A stretch of 64,000 nucleotides of DNA from Mycobacterium sp. 1274761.0 (GCF_001668615.1 NZ_LZMC01000020.1:21078-85077), one strand, 5' to 3'; counted from the first letter of the stretch, positions 1 to 9,021 are shown. Program-made: numbers and translations. The notes: a model not told the origin generated them from the letters alone.

Positions 1-1
1 G

Positions 2-73
2 TTCAAGGTCGAACTGACCCGTCGCACATTGGTAGCGACGCTGACGGCCCTGGCGGAAACACAGCCGCGATGA
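2..73 (+). CDS. FAD-binding subunit of a molybdenum hydroxylase (C-terminal end only)
   Basis: The frame is open from base 2 and stops at the TGA at 71-73, overlapping the ATG of the next gene (ATGA). The 23 visible residues end FKVELTRRTLVATLTALAE plus a short tail, which resembles the last helix of the medium (FAD) subunit of CO-dehydrogenase/xanthine-dehydrogenase type enzymes. The gene that follows is the large molybdopterin subunit, the usual order in such operons, so the assignment rests mostly on context. The rest lies outside the window. Confidence 0.6.
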   Translation, partial: FKVELTRRTLVATLTALAETQPR

Positions 74-2157
74 CCGTCATAAAGCCCCGCGCCATCGGCA
101 CCGCCGTCGCCCGACTCGACGGTCCCGCGAAGGTGACCGGCACCGCGCCGTACGCCTACGAGCACCACGTCGACCGTCCGCTGTATCTGTATCCGGTGCA
201 GGCGACTGTTGCCCGCGGCCGCGTCACCGCCATGTACACCTCAGAGGCGCACGCGGTCGACGGGGTCGTCGCCGTCCTCACAGTCTTCGACGCACCCACT
301 CTCGCCGACACCTCCAACGGCGACCTCACCGTGCTGCAGGACGACCATGTGCACTATCGTGGCCAGCTGATCGGTGGCGTCATCGCCGAAAGCGCCGAAA
401 TCGCCCGGCACGCAGCGGGTCTGGTTGTCGTCCACTACGACACCGCACGCCACCAGACCGAGCTGAGCGCCGACGATCCGGATCTGTATGCGCCGGAACA
501 GGTCAACGCCGGTCATCCGACCGACACCTCCGAGGGCGACGTGGAAGCCGCTCTGCACGACGCCGAGGTCGTCGTCGACGAGACCTACACGACGCCGCAC
601 GAGCACAACAACCCGATGGAACCCCACGCCTGCATCGCGGTTTGGCACAGCGACGGCCCGCGGTTGACGCTTTACGACTCCACGCAAGGCGTGCATGCGG
701 TGGCTAGTGAGCTGGCGACGGCCTTCGGCCTGGAGCCCGAGCAGGTGCGCGTCGTCGCCAAGAACGTCGGTGGCGGCTTCGGCTCCAAGGGCGCACCGCA
801 CTCCCACAACGTGCTGGCCGCGATGGCCGCGCAACGAGTTGACGGTCGGCCGGTGAAGCTGGCGTTGACCCGGCAACAGATGTTCGACGTCGTCGGCTAT
901 CGCACACCGACGATCCAGCACATCCGCCTCGGCGCGCGGCGCGATGGCACGATCACCGCCATCAGCCATGACGTCGTCGAGCAGACGGCGACGGTCAAGG
1001 AATACGCCGAACAGACCGTCACTCCGTCGCGCATGATGTACGCCGGCGACAACCGGGCAACGTCGCACCGGCTCGCGAAACTGGATGTGCCCGTGCCGTT
1101 CTGGATGCGTGCACCCGGCGAATGTCCCGGTATGTATGCCCTCGAGGTGGCGATGGATGAGCTCGCGCTCGCCTGCGGCATCGACCCGATCGAGCTCCGC
1201 ATTCGCAACGACCCTGACGTCGACCCCGAAACCGGCCATCCGTGGTCGGACCGCCGCCTCGCAGAATGCCTGCAGTCCGGCGCGCAGCGGTTCGGCTGGG
1301 CGCCGCGGGATCCCACGCCCGGCGTGCGCCGCGACGGCGAGTGGCTGATCGGGACCGGCGTGGCCTCGGCGGTGTATCCCGCGATGGTCATGCCGGGCAA
1401 CTCGGCGCGCATCGAGCTAGTCGCGCCTCTCCGCTACGCCGTGCAGATCGGCGCCGTGGACATCGGCACCGGAACGTGGACGGCTCTGTCGCAGATCGCC
1501 GCCGACGCGTTGGGCTGTGAGATGTCGGCCATCGATCTGCAGATCGGCGACAGCGAGCTGCCGTCGGCGTCGGTGGAGGGTGGATCGTCGGGCATCAGCT
1601 CGTGGGGTCGCGCGATTGCGGCTGCGGCACAGATGTTTCGTCGCGAGCACGGCGAGCACCCCCCCATTGGGGCCGCATCCACCGCCGCAGCGCCGGAGAA
1701 CGACGAAGCCGAGAACTACGGAATGTATTCGTTCGGAGCACATTTCACCGAGGCTCGGGTCAGCCGCTACACAGGCGAGATCCACGTGTCGCGCATGCTC
1801 GGAGTTTTCTCTGTGGGCCGGGTGATCAACCCCACGACGCTGCGCTCGCAGCTGATCGGCGGCATGACGATGGGGCTGTCGATGGCATTGCACGAGGAGA
1901 GCGCGCGCGACCACCGGTTCGGCCACGTGGTCACCCGCGACCTGGCGACCTACCACATCAGCTCGCACGCCGACATTCCCGACATCGACGCAGTCTGGCT
2001 CGATAGCGTCGATGAGCACTCCAATCCGATGGGTTCTCGCGGCGCGGGCGAAATCGGCATCGTCGGCTCAGCGGCCGCGGTTGTCAACGCGGTCTACCAC
2101 GCCACCGGCGTTCGGGTGCGAGACTTACCGGTGATGTGCGACGCGCTGACCTTGTGA
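70..2157 (+). CDS. Xanthine dehydrogenase family molybdopterin-binding subunit
   Basis: This 695-aa protein is the large catalytic subunit of a three-subunit molybdenum hydroxylase (aldehyde oxidase / xanthine dehydrogenase family), which hydroxylates aldehydes or N-heterocycles at a Mo-pterin cytosine centre. The glycine-rich loop GGGFGSKG lies near residue 234, the cofactor-binding MRAPGECPGMYALE segment follows near 350, and the conserved GAGE element with the catalytic Glu is near residue 661. The length is typical for the short YagR/PaoC-type subunits rather than the longer xanthine dehydrogenases. It is translationally coupled to the FAD subunit upstream (ATGA) and to the kinase-like gene downstream (GTGA). 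The substrate cannot be read from the sequence. Confidence 0.88.
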   Translation: MTVIKPRAIGTAVARLDGPAKVTGTAPYAYEHHVDRPLYLYPVQATVARGRVTAMYTSEAHAVDGVVAVLTVFDAPTLADTSNGDLTVLQDDHVHYRGQLIGGVIAESAEIARHAAGLVVVHYDTARHQTELSADDPDLYAPEQVNAGHPTDTSEGDVEAALHDAEVVVDETYTTPHEHNNPMEPHACIAVWHSDGPRLTLYDSTQGVHAVASELATAFGLEPEQVRVVAKNVGGGFGSKGAPHSHNVLAAMAAQRVDGRPVKLALTRQQMFDVVGYRTPTIQHIRLGARRDGTITAISHDVVEQTATVKEYAEQTVTPSRMMYAGDNRATSHRLAKLDVPVPFWMRAPGECPGMYALEVAMDELALACGIDPIELRIRNDPDVDPETGHPWSDRRLAECLQSGAQRFGWAPRDPTPGVRRDGEWLIGTGVASAVYPAMVMPGNSARIELVAPLRYAVQIGAVDIGTGTWTALSQIAADALGCEMSAIDLQIGDSELPSASVEGGSSGISSWGRAIAAAAQMFRREHGEHPPIGAASTAAAPENDEAENYGMYSFGAHFTEARVSRYTGEIHVSRMLGVFSVGRVINPTTLRSQLIGGMTMGLSMALHEESARDHRFGHVVTRDLATYHISSHADIPDIDAVWLDSVDEHSNPMGSRGAGEIGIVGSAAAVVNAVYHATGVRVRDLPVMCDALTL

Positions 2158-2930
2158 GCATCGTCGAGGACCTTCTCGGCGAATGGGATCTGCGCACCGA
2201 TGGTGACACGATGCGCAGTCCGCAAGCTGTCGCGGTGCCCGTGCGGACTTCCGACGCAACGCCGGCGGTTCTGAAGGTCGGCCACGACGGCCACGAGCAT
2301 CTGGTGCTGCGCCGCTGGAACGGCGACGGGGCGGCGCGGCTGCTGCGGGCCGACCCGCACCGGCGGGCCCTGCTGCTGGAGCGCCTAGGGTCGCAATCCC
2401 TTCACGCCCTGTTCGACGTCGATGCCTGCGAAACCGTCGCCGCGCTGTACGGCCGCCTTCACGTTCCCGCGATGCCGCAATTGCCCTCGCTTTCATCACT
2501 TCTCGCACAGTGGGCCGACGAATTCGCGGCGCTGCCGCGAAGCGCTGCCGTGCCGCACCGCCTCGTCGAGCAGGCGATGACACTGTGCCGCGACCTCGCC
2601 GCAGAACCGGCCGCGCGTGTGCTGCACGGTGACCTGCACTATGACCACGTGCTCGTCGCCGATCGGGAACCGTGGCTGGCGGTCTCGCCGAAGCCCGTCA
2701 ACGGAGACCCGCACTACGAGGTCGCGCCGATGTTGTGGCACCGCTGGGACGACGTCGCCGACGATGTGCGCTTCGGGGTGCAGCGCCGGTTCTACGCCGT
2801 GGTCGATGCGGCCGGATTCGACGAGGACCGTGCCCGCGGTTACGCGATCGTGCGTGTCGTCCGAGGTGCGACGCGCGACCCGGACAACCTGACGAAGTAC
2901 GTCGCGCTGGCCAAGGCTGTGCAGGACTGA
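2154..2930 (+). CDS. Aminoglycoside phosphotransferase-like kinase (APH(6)/hydroxyurea-kinase family)
   Basis: I place the start at the GTG at 2154, which overlaps the TGA of the molybdenum hydroxylase subunit; an ATG at 2136 is in frame but lies deeper in the upstream gene. The 258-aa protein carries the Brenner-type catalytic loop HGDLHYDHVL near residue 158 and a metal-binding GDPHYEVAP segment, the pattern of the streptomycin 6-kinase / APH_6_hur family, with a weak N-lobe. Coupling to a molybdenum hydroxylase is unexpected for a resistance gene. The natural substrate could be a small metabolite, and resistance should not be assumed. Confidence 0.75.
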   Translation: MSIVEDLLGEWDLRTDGDTMRSPQAVAVPVRTSDATPAVLKVGHDGHEHLVLRRWNGDGAARLLRADPHRRALLLERLGSQSLHALFDVDACETVAALYGRLHVPAMPQLPSLSSLLAQWADEFAALPRSAAVPHRLVEQAMTLCRDLAAEPAARVLHGDLHYDHVLVADREPWLAVSPKPVNGDPHYEVAPMLWHRWDDVADDVRFGVQRRFYAVVDAAGFDEDRARGYAIVRVVRGATRDPDNLTKYVALAKAVQD

Positions 2931-2939
2931 CGGCCGCAG

Positions 2940-3755
2940 TCACATTCGCGAATACCGGGTCAGCGCGAAGCTGTAGAGACCGTAGGCGGCGAAACCGACC
3001 GCGGCAGCGATCAACAGCGCGCCGCCGAACTGTGTCGAGCGGAAGGCTTTGACGGCTCCGTCGAGCCCAGTCGCTTTCGCCGGCTCACCGAGGAACGTGG
3101 CCACGATGACGGAGATGCCGACCGCCGACAGCACCAGGCCCTCGGCGACGTGTCCGCAGATGCCCAACGCGGTGAGCAACCGTCCAGCGTCGACGTTCAG
3201 GTCGTCGAGGAACCGTCGAGATGCTCCCTTGTGCGCGTAATACGCCCCAATGGCCAAGACGACGACTCCCACGGCCACCAACACCGCCTTTCCGCCGAGC
3301 GTCTGCATCAAGCGCGCGCTCAGGCCCGCCGTCTGCCGACTGCCCCGCGCGTGGGCACCGAGCGCGAACTGCAGCGCCGTCGACGCGACAAAGCCGTAGA
3401 CCATGGCCAGTCCGAACGCCTTCAACCGGTGCAAGACCGGAGACTCCCGCTTGTGCGCATCGGAATGCTCGGCCGGATGCAGCCCCAGCACGCTCTCGGA
3501 GAGCCGCCACATCGCCAGCGCGATCAAGCCCGCCGCGACGACATAGAGCATCACCGCCCCACCCGGCGTCCGCGCGACCGTCGCCAACGCACCCGTCTGG
3601 TCGGCCTCTGCCTCCGCCTCCGCACCGAAGGCGATCCGCACGATGATGACCGCGACGAGAAGATGCAACGTCCCGCTGATCAGGTAACCGGCGCGTGCCA
3701 CCCGCTGTGCCGCCCGGTTGTCGGTGGCACGGTTGACGGCGCTTTTGAAGCCCAT
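2940..3755 (-). CDS. DUF1206 integral membrane protein
   Basis: This 271-aa protein begins with a basic stretch followed by about six hydrophobic helices arranged as three two-helix repeats (ARAGYLISGTLHLLVAVI, KAFGLAMVYGFVASTALQF, LGICGHVAEGLVLSAVGI). This is the architecture of the actinobacterial DUF1206 family, whose function is unknown. It converges with the aminoglycoside-kinase-like gene, leaving 9 bp between the stops. The 270 bp upstream, to the helicase start, show no further gene. Confidence 0.8.
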   Translation of the reverse strand: MGFKSAVNRATDNRAAQRVARAGYLISGTLHLLVAVIIVRIAFGAEAEAEADQTGALATVARTPGGAVMLYVVAAGLIALAMWRLSESVLGLHPAEHSDAHKRESPVLHRLKAFGLAMVYGFVASTALQFALGAHARGSRQTAGLSARLMQTLGGKAVLVAVGVVVLAIGAYYAHKGASRRFLDDLNVDAGRLLTALGICGHVAEGLVLSAVGISVIVATFLGEPAKATGLDGAVKAFRSTQFGGALLIAAAVGFAAYGLYSFALTRYSRM

Positions 3756-4025
3756 GGGGCCGCTCGACTACCCCGGGAGCGGCCCGGCGAAACCGGGCGG
3801 ATTCGGGCCGTGACAGCCGGGTCGGCTATGCTCGAAGCAACGTCAGCTGTTCGAACCATTTCAGCTGACCCGTCGTGAAGCGCTCTTTCATCCTTCCGGC
3901 GCCGGCCCATACTGCGGCTGCGGCTCCGCTTCAGATGATTCGTGTACCAGCACAGATGTCTCGCGGCGATCGATTTTGCCCACCGGGCAATCTCGCCATT
4001 CATCACCACCGATGCCCCGAAAGGC

Positions 4026-5291
4026 ATGATCCTGAATACCGATACGACTTTCGCCGACCTCGGCGTCAGCCAGCGGCTCGTCGACGTGCTCGCCGAGCGT
4101 GCGATCACCCGCCCCTTCCCCATCCAGATCTCGACCCTGCCCGACACCCTGGCCGGCCGCGATGTCCTCGGACGCGGCAAGACCGGCAGCGGCAAGACAC
4201 TGGCGTTCTCGCTACCGCTGGTAACCAGGCTCACCGGACACCGGCGCCGCCCGTCGCACCCGACGGGTCTGATCCTGGCGCCCACCCGCGAGCTGGCCAC
4301 ACAGATCAGCGCCACCCTCCAACCGCTGGCCGCCGCCTGCGGCCTCACGGTCACTACGATCTTCGGCGGCGTCGCGCAGAGCCGACAGGTTACCGCGCTG
4401 CGGTCCGGCGTCGACATCGTCGTCGCCTGCCCGGGCCGGTTGGAGGACCTGATGAAGCAGCGCCTCATCAGGCTCGACTCGGTCGAGATCACCGTCATCG
4501 ACGAAGCCGACCACATGGCCGATCTGGGGTTCCTGCCCGGTGTCACCCGCATCTTGGCCGCGACGCCCACCGGCGGTCAGCGGCTGCTGTTCTCCGCGAC
4601 GCTCGACAACGGCGTCGACAAGCTCGTCAAGCGCTTCCTGCGCAACGAGGTACTGCATTCGGTCGACGAAGCCCACTCGCCTGTCGCCGCGATGACGCAT
4701 CACGTGTTCCATGTGTCCAGCGCGCAGGACAAGAAGGCGCTCGTGCACCGACTGGCAGCCGGTGAGGGCCGTCGAATCCTGTTCATGCGCACCAAACATC
4801 AGGCCAAGAAACTCGCCAAGCAGCTGACCGAGTCCGGGGTGCCGTCAGTTGACTTGCACGGCAACCTCTCTCAGCCAGCGCGCGACCGTAATCTCGCGGC
4901 GTTTTCCTCCGGGGAGGCCCGTGTGCTGGTCGCCACCGACATCGCCGCACGCGGCGTCCACGTCGACGGCATTGAGTTGGTGGTGCACATCGATCCGCCC
5001 GCCGAACACAAGGCGTACCTGCACCGGTCCGGGCGCACGGCGCGGGCCGGAAACGCCGGCGATGTCGTCACCGTCGTCCTTCCCGAACAGCGCAAGGACA
5101 CCCAGACGCTGCTGCGCCGCGCAGGGATCCGCGTCATGCCGCAGGAGGTCACCGCTGATTCGGCCGCCGTCCACGCCGTGGCCGGAGCGGTTGCTCCCTA
5201 CCGCAAGCCGGTCCGCCCTTCGGCGGCACCGTCGGCGCCGCAGCGGAAAGGCGATGGGCGCAGGCGCAGAATGCATAAGCGCACCAACTGA
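4026..5291 (+). CDS. DEAD-box RNA helicase
   Basis: This ATP-dependent RNA helicase carries the Q-motif region (PFPIQ), motif I as GRGKTGSGKT, motif Ia PTRELA, motif II VIDEADHMAD, motif III SAT, and HRSGRTARAG as motif VI. The last 40 residues are basic and low in complexity. I chose ATG 4026 (421 aa) because AAAGG lies just upstream and homology begins right after it; an ATG at 3942 would add 28 unrelated residues. The gene sits 82 bp upstream of cspA in the same direction. Helicase plus cold-shock protein suggests joint handling of structured RNA in the cold, which is inference. Confidence 0.9.
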   Translation: MILNTDTTFADLGVSQRLVDVLAERAITRPFPIQISTLPDTLAGRDVLGRGKTGSGKTLAFSLPLVTRLTGHRRRPSHPTGLILAPTRELATQISATLQPLAAACGLTVTTIFGGVAQSRQVTALRSGVDIVVACPGRLEDLMKQRLIRLDSVEITVIDEADHMADLGFLPGVTRILAATPTGGQRLLFSATLDNGVDKLVKRFLRNEVLHSVDEAHSPVAAMTHHVFHVSSAQDKKALVHRLAAGEGRRILFMRTKHQAKKLAKQLTESGVPSVDLHGNLSQPARDRNLAAFSSGEARVLVATDIAARGVHVDGIELVVHIDPPAEHKAYLHRSGRTARAGNAGDVVTVVLPEQRKDTQTLLRRAGIRVMPQEVTADSAAVHAVAGAVAPYRKPVRPSAAPSAPQRKGDGRRRRMHKRTN

Positions 5292-5334
5292 TTTCGCCTA
5301 GTTGCGGCTCCGCATGCTAGGCTCACCCTGCGGA

Positions 5335-5340
5335 TATATT
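5335..5340 (+). promoter_or_regulatory. Candidate -10 element for cspA
   Basis: TATATT stands 33 bp before the cspA start codon, and a second TANNNT hexamer (TAGGCT, 5318-5323) lies upstream. Neither has a good -35 at 16-19 bp, which is common in mycobacterial promoters. Transcription from TATATT would give a leader of about 27 nt containing the purine-rich GAGAGAAG before ATG 5374. Confidence 0.4.
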
Positions 5341-5373
5341 GGTTTATCCGCTTTGAATGAGAGAAGTAAGTAA

Positions 5374-5577
5374 ATGGCACAGGGAACTGTGAAATGGTTC
5401 AACGGCGAAAAAGGCTTCGGCTTCATCGCTCCTGACGGCGGCGCGGCTGACGTGTTCGTCCACTACTCCGAGATCCAGGGCAGTGGATTCCGCTCGCTCG
5501 AGGAGAACCAGCGCGTCGAGTTCGAGATCGCGCAGGGAGCCAAGGGTCCCCAGGCAGTGGGAGTCTCCGCGGTCTGA
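5374..5577 (+). CDS. cspA: Cold-shock protein CspA
   Basis: This 67-aa single cold-shock domain carries both RNA-binding motifs (KGFGFI and VFVHY) and is close in length and sequence to mycobacterial CspA (start [20 protein letters not shown]). It binds single-stranded RNA and DNA and melts secondary structure. It has its own candidate promoter and a strong stem-loop just after the stop, so it can be expressed as a monocistron although the DEAD-box helicase precedes it. Confidence 0.97.
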   Translation: MAQGTVKWFNGEKGFGFIAPDGGAADVFVHYSEIQGSGFRSLEENQRVEFEIAQGAKGPQAVGVSAV

Positions 5578-5592
5578 TCGATCGACCCAAAC

Positions 5593-5630
5593 ACGGTGGG
5601 CTGGTACGGAATTCCGTACCAGCCCATTGT
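5593..5630 (+). terminator. Stem-loop terminator after cspA
   Basis: Bases 5597-5626 form a perfect 30-bp palindrome centred on GGAATTCC, extended by G-T and Watson-Crick pairs to about 5593-5630. It starts 16 bp after the cspA stop and also separates cspA from the convergent DUF5994 gene, so it may work in both directions. There is only a weak T run, as in many mycobacterial terminators. Confidence 0.7.
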
Positions 5631-5642
5631 CGTGTTCGAGGG

Positions 5643-6122
5643 TCAGTCGCGCATGTGTGCGGCCCAGTTGGCGCTTGCCACCTGCGCGGTGCGCACCACC
5701 AGATCGGCGGTCTGGAACGCGCGGCCGTCGCGGTCGTGTCCGACGATCGGGATCGCTGCGGCACACCGCATTACCAGCATGCCGAGGTCCACCGACGTCA
5801 TATGTGGCACCACGAGAAGTTTCGCGCAGCCGTTTTTGCCGTCGACGAACATCAGCCGCGGCCGCCTGCACTTCGTCGACACCTGCGCCCGGGCGGCGAC
5901 GAGCGTTTCCAGGTCAAGCGGCCCTTCGGTCACCGACCAGTTGATGCGGATATCGACGATTTCGCCGAGCGGTTTGTGCAGTGTGCCGATCAGCCCCGGC
6001 AGCTCATCTGCCACCGAACCGGAGTGCGGCCACCACGCGCCGTCGATATCACCACCGAGCCGGGCCGCCAGCGTGAGCCTGACAGGTCGCGCCATGCGTC
6101 GCGTCCCGGTCATGCCGTTCAT
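5643..6122 (-). CDS. DUF5994 family protein
   Basis: This 159-aa soluble protein has the signature RLTLAARLGGDIDGAWWPHS near its N-terminus, typical of a small actinobacterial family (DUF5994) without known function. Alternative in-frame starts exist at 6113 and 6095; none has a convincing ribosome-binding site, so the longest was kept. The upstream 289 bp to the monooxygenase stop contain no supported gene. Confidence 0.7.
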   Translation of the reverse strand: MNGMTGTRRMARPVRLTLAARLGGDIDGAWWPHSGSVADELPGLIGTLHKPLGEIVDIRINWSVTEGPLDLETLVAARAQVSTKCRRPRLMFVDGKNGCAKLLVVPHMTSVDLGMLVMRCAAAIPIVGHDRDGRAFQTADLVVRTAQVASANWAAHMRD

Positions 6123-6411
6123 GACGGGTGCGGCTGACTCCGCGGCGAATCCTGGTCCGAAAAGGCGGGCGGCTGCACAGGGTCCGACGAGCTGTCACTC
6201 TTGACAGCCTCCGGCTGGTTGGGATGAGAAAACAAGCCAGATGAATCCATGTATCAATTCCTTTGCGCATACCCACGGTTGTCCGGGGGTCGGGCCGAAA
6301 GCCAACAGCGTGGCAGAACGCGCTGATCGATTCACGTGAGAATGCTGGCGAAGCGGCCTGCACCGATCCTACACCCGCGTTGACAGGCGTGCGGCACGTA
6401 TCCCGATACGC

Positions 6412-8007
6412 TTAGCGCGTCGTCTGCACCAATCCCGGATATCCTTGCTGTGCAACGTCATCCAGCGACCGCCGGTAGTTGCCGAACCCGCCGATGTAGG
6501 GCATGAACACCCGTTTCTTGCCGTCGATGTTGGATCCCAGATACCACGACGACTGCGCCTGGGGAAACAACGTCCGGTCGGCGGCTTCCGCGACGTGGGC
6601 GGTCCAGGCTTGGGCGGCGTCGCGGCGCGGTTCAACCTCGATGATGCCTTGCCGACGCGCGGCGATCATCAGGTCGACGGCCCAGTCGACTTGCACCTCG
6701 GCGTGCAGCACCATGTTGGCCAGAACCGACGGGCTGCCCGCACCGCTGAAACTGAACAGGTTCGGCAGCCGCGGCATCATCATGCCGAGAAAGGTCACCG
6801 GGCCGTCCGCCCACATCTGCGACAGCCGATCACCGGCCGGGCCCACCGGGTCGATCCGCATCAGCGCACCCGTCAACGCATCGAAACCGGTCGCGAACAC
6901 GAGGACGTCGCATTCGTAGGACCCCGCGCTCGTGCGCACCCCGTCGCAGGTGATCGCGTCGATCGGCTCGCGGCGCAGGTTCACCAGGCGCACGTTGTCG
7001 CGGTTGAACGTCGCGTAATAACCCGCGTCGGTGCAGATGCGCTTCGTGCCGATCGGGTGGTCGGTGGGGATCAGATCCGCGGCGACCGCGGGATCGACGA
7101 CGATATCCCGGATGCGGTCTTCGGCGAACCGCCGCGCAATGTCGTTGGCCGCCAGCACCGACGTCTGGTCGGGAAACGTCTTGCTGAACAACACTCCACC
7201 GTCGCGCCAGCGGTTCCACATCGCCTCGAGGCGTTCCTCGGGCTCGGCGTCGAGTGCGTTCTTGTGGTAGGCGAGGTGCGGTGTGCCCGCTGGAGCGTAC
7301 GCCGACCGCCGCCGGCGCTCCGGATACTCTGCGCGGATGCGCTCGATGTCCTCGTCGGTCCACGGGTAGTTCGGCATCGGGATCGTGTAGTTCGGCGAGC
7401 GTTGGAAAACCACCAGCGACTCGGCCTGCTCCGCGAGGATCGGCGTCACCTGGATACCCGAGGAGCCGGTGCCGATGACGCCAATTTTCCTGCCGCGCAA
7501 CGGCGGATCCTCGCGTGGCCAGGCGGCCGTGTAGTACACCTCGCCCGCGAAGTCGTCGAGGCCGGGGATGTCGGGCCGGTTCACCGCCGACAGGCAGCCC
7601 GTCGCGCACAGCAGGAACCGTGCGCGCCGAATCTCACCGGTCGAGGTGTGCACCACCCACTCGCCCACCGTCTCGTCGAACTGCGCGCCGACGACCATGG
7701 TGTCGAACACATAGTGCCGCCGCAGGTCGTACCGATCGGCGACGTGGTCGAGGTAGGCCAGGATTTCGGGCTGGGCCGCGAACCGCTCGGTCCACGTCCA
7801 TTCGCGTTGCAGTTCTTCGTCGAAAGAGTAAGAGTAGTCCACGCTTTCGACGTCGCAGCGGGCACCCGGATACCGGTTCCAGTACCAGGTGCCGCCCACG
7901 CTCTGAGCCGCTTCGATGCCCAGCACCGTCAAACCCTGTGATACGCAGCGGTGTACCGCGTAGAGTCCGGCGAACCCGGCGCCGATCACGATTGCGTCGG
8001 TGCTCAT
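6412..8007 (-). CDS. Flavin-containing (Baeyer-Villiger-type) monooxygenase
   Basis: The protein has 531 aa from ATG 8007, whose ATGA overlaps the esterase stop. It has an N-terminal FAD motif GAGFAGLYAV, a second Rossmann motif GTGSSGIQ near residues 179-186, and the class B fingerprint region at residues 153-164. The fingerprint reads FAGEVYYTAAWP, with Tyr159 where Baeyer-Villiger enzymes have His. The reaction would be NADPH/O2-dependent insertion of oxygen into a ketone. The translationally coupled esterase just upstream could hydrolyse the resulting ester, a classical pairing. The nearby sterol-type genes suggest a steroid or long-chain ketone substrate, which is inference. Confidence 0.85.
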   Translation of the reverse strand: MSTDAIVIGAGFAGLYAVHRCVSQGLTVLGIEAAQSVGGTWYWNRYPGARCDVESVDYSYSFDEELQREWTWTERFAAQPEILAYLDHVADRYDLRRHYVFDTMVVGAQFDETVGEWVVHTSTGEIRRARFLLCATGCLSAVNRPDIPGLDDFAGEVYYTAAWPREDPPLRGRKIGVIGTGSSGIQVTPILAEQAESLVVFQRSPNYTIPMPNYPWTDEDIERIRAEYPERRRRSAYAPAGTPHLAYHKNALDAEPEERLEAMWNRWRDGGVLFSKTFPDQTSVLAANDIARRFAEDRIRDIVVDPAVAADLIPTDHPIGTKRICTDAGYYATFNRDNVRLVNLRREPIDAITCDGVRTSAGSYECDVLVFATGFDALTGALMRIDPVGPAGDRLSQMWADGPVTFLGMMMPRLPNLFSFSGAGSPSVLANMVLHAEVQVDWAVDLMIAARRQGIIEVEPRRDAAQAWTAHVAEAADRTLFPQAQSSWYLGSNIDGKKRVFMPYIGGFGNYRRSLDDVAQQGYPGLVQTTR

Positions 8008-8945
8008 GCCGCGACTCCCGCCGACACCGCCAGCAGCCGTCGCATGTCGGCCCATAACAGTTCCCGCGCCGACGCACCCGCGCAGAATGCCATCATGGTC
8101 AGGAACCCGTGAAACAGTCCCGGGTAATCCCGGTGCACCACAGGAACGTTCGCCTTTCGGAGCCGCTGTGCATAGGCCACGCCCTCGCTGTACAACACGT
8201 CAAACCCGGCGGTGACCACGATCGCGGGCGGCAGGCCCTCATGCGATTCGGCCCGCGCCGGTGCCGCCAGATACTCAGGCGAGGGCATCTTGTCGTTGAG
8301 GTACTGTCGCCAGTAGTACTGCATCGCATCGCGGGTGTTGACGTAGCCGATCGAATACTTGCGATAGCTCTCGGTGTCGAAGAAAGGCTCGATCGCCGGG
8401 TAGATCAGCACCTGGCCCGCAGGCATCCGCACGTTGCGCTCGCGGCACATCAGCGCAGAAGCCGCCACCAAGTTGCCCCCGGCGCTGTCGCCGGCGATCA
8501 GCCCGCGCGACGGGTCGACACCCAATTCGTCGGCGTGGCGAGTCACCCAGCACCACGCCGCGTACACGTCCTCGGCTGCCGCGGGCGCGCGGTGCTCCGG
8601 AGCAAGCCGGTAATCCACCGAAACGACGATCGTCTGGGTATAGCGCGCCATCGCCCGGCAGAACCCATCGTGCGAATCGAGGTCGCAGAACACGAACCCG
8701 CCGCCGTGGGCGAACACCACCGCGGGCCGTTTTTCCTCGGACCCGTGCGGCCGGTAGATGCGTACCGGCACGTCGCCGTCCGGACCGGGCAACACGCGGT
8801 CGTCGGCGCGCGCGACGTCGTCGACATTGTCGACCGGAGGGCGCCGGCTGATGTTCAACGCCCGCGCTTCCTGCGGCGTCATCGCTTCGTACCGCGGCAT
8901 GCCGTCGTCCATCGCACGCATGAACTCCCGCACGCCGTCGTCCAT
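8004..8945 (-). CDS. Alpha/beta hydrolase, hormone-sensitive-lipase family esterase
   Basis: This 313-aa esterase carries the oxyanion-hole motif HGGGFVF, the nucleophile elbow GDSAGG, and a C-terminal acid/His region ending in FHGFLTMM, the HSL (Lip-type) pattern. I chose ATG 8945 because TAATGT (minus strand, 8953-8958) lies 7 nt upstream, the spacing of a leaderless mycobacterial start; a longer frame to 9071 would run through the divergent P450 promoter and start. The stop overlaps the monooxygenase ATG, so the two form one transcript. Confidence 0.87.
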   Translation of the reverse strand: MDDGVREFMRAMDDGMPRYEAMTPQEARALNISRRPPVDNVDDVARADDRVLPGPDGDVPVRIYRPHGSEEKRPAVVFAHGGGFVFCDLDSHDGFCRAMARYTQTIVVSVDYRLAPEHRAPAAAEDVYAAWCWVTRHADELGVDPSRGLIAGDSAGGNLVAASALMCRERNVRMPAGQVLIYPAIEPFFDTESYRKYSIGYVNTRDAMQYYWRQYLNDKMPSPEYLAAPARAESHEGLPPAIVVTAGFDVLYSEGVAYAQRLRKANVPVVHRDYPGLFHGFLTMMAFCAGASARELLWADMRRLLAVSAGVAA

Positions 8946-8952
8946 GAATTGC

Positions 8953-8990
8953 ACATTAATGCGTCGCCGTCGGCGCGCGGTCCCTAATCT
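8953..8990. promoter_or_regulatory. Divergent promoter region, esterase/monooxygenase versus P450
   Basis: On the minus strand TAATGT (8953-8958) is 7 nt from the esterase ATG. On the plus strand TAATCT (8985-8990) is followed by AAGGAG at 9011-9016 and the P450 ATG at 9022. No -35 is clear for either. A shared operator could control the whole block, but no obvious inverted repeat is seen between them. Confidence 0.45.
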
Positions 8991-9021
8991 GGACGTCGGC
9001 GCCCGTCCCGAAGGAGTCCTT

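Noticed and set aside
6445..7941. 498-aa plus-strand frame opposite the monooxygenase
   Set aside because: It is a long open shadow of a high-GC gene; no domain motif, no ribosome-binding site, and the minus frame has FAD motifs.
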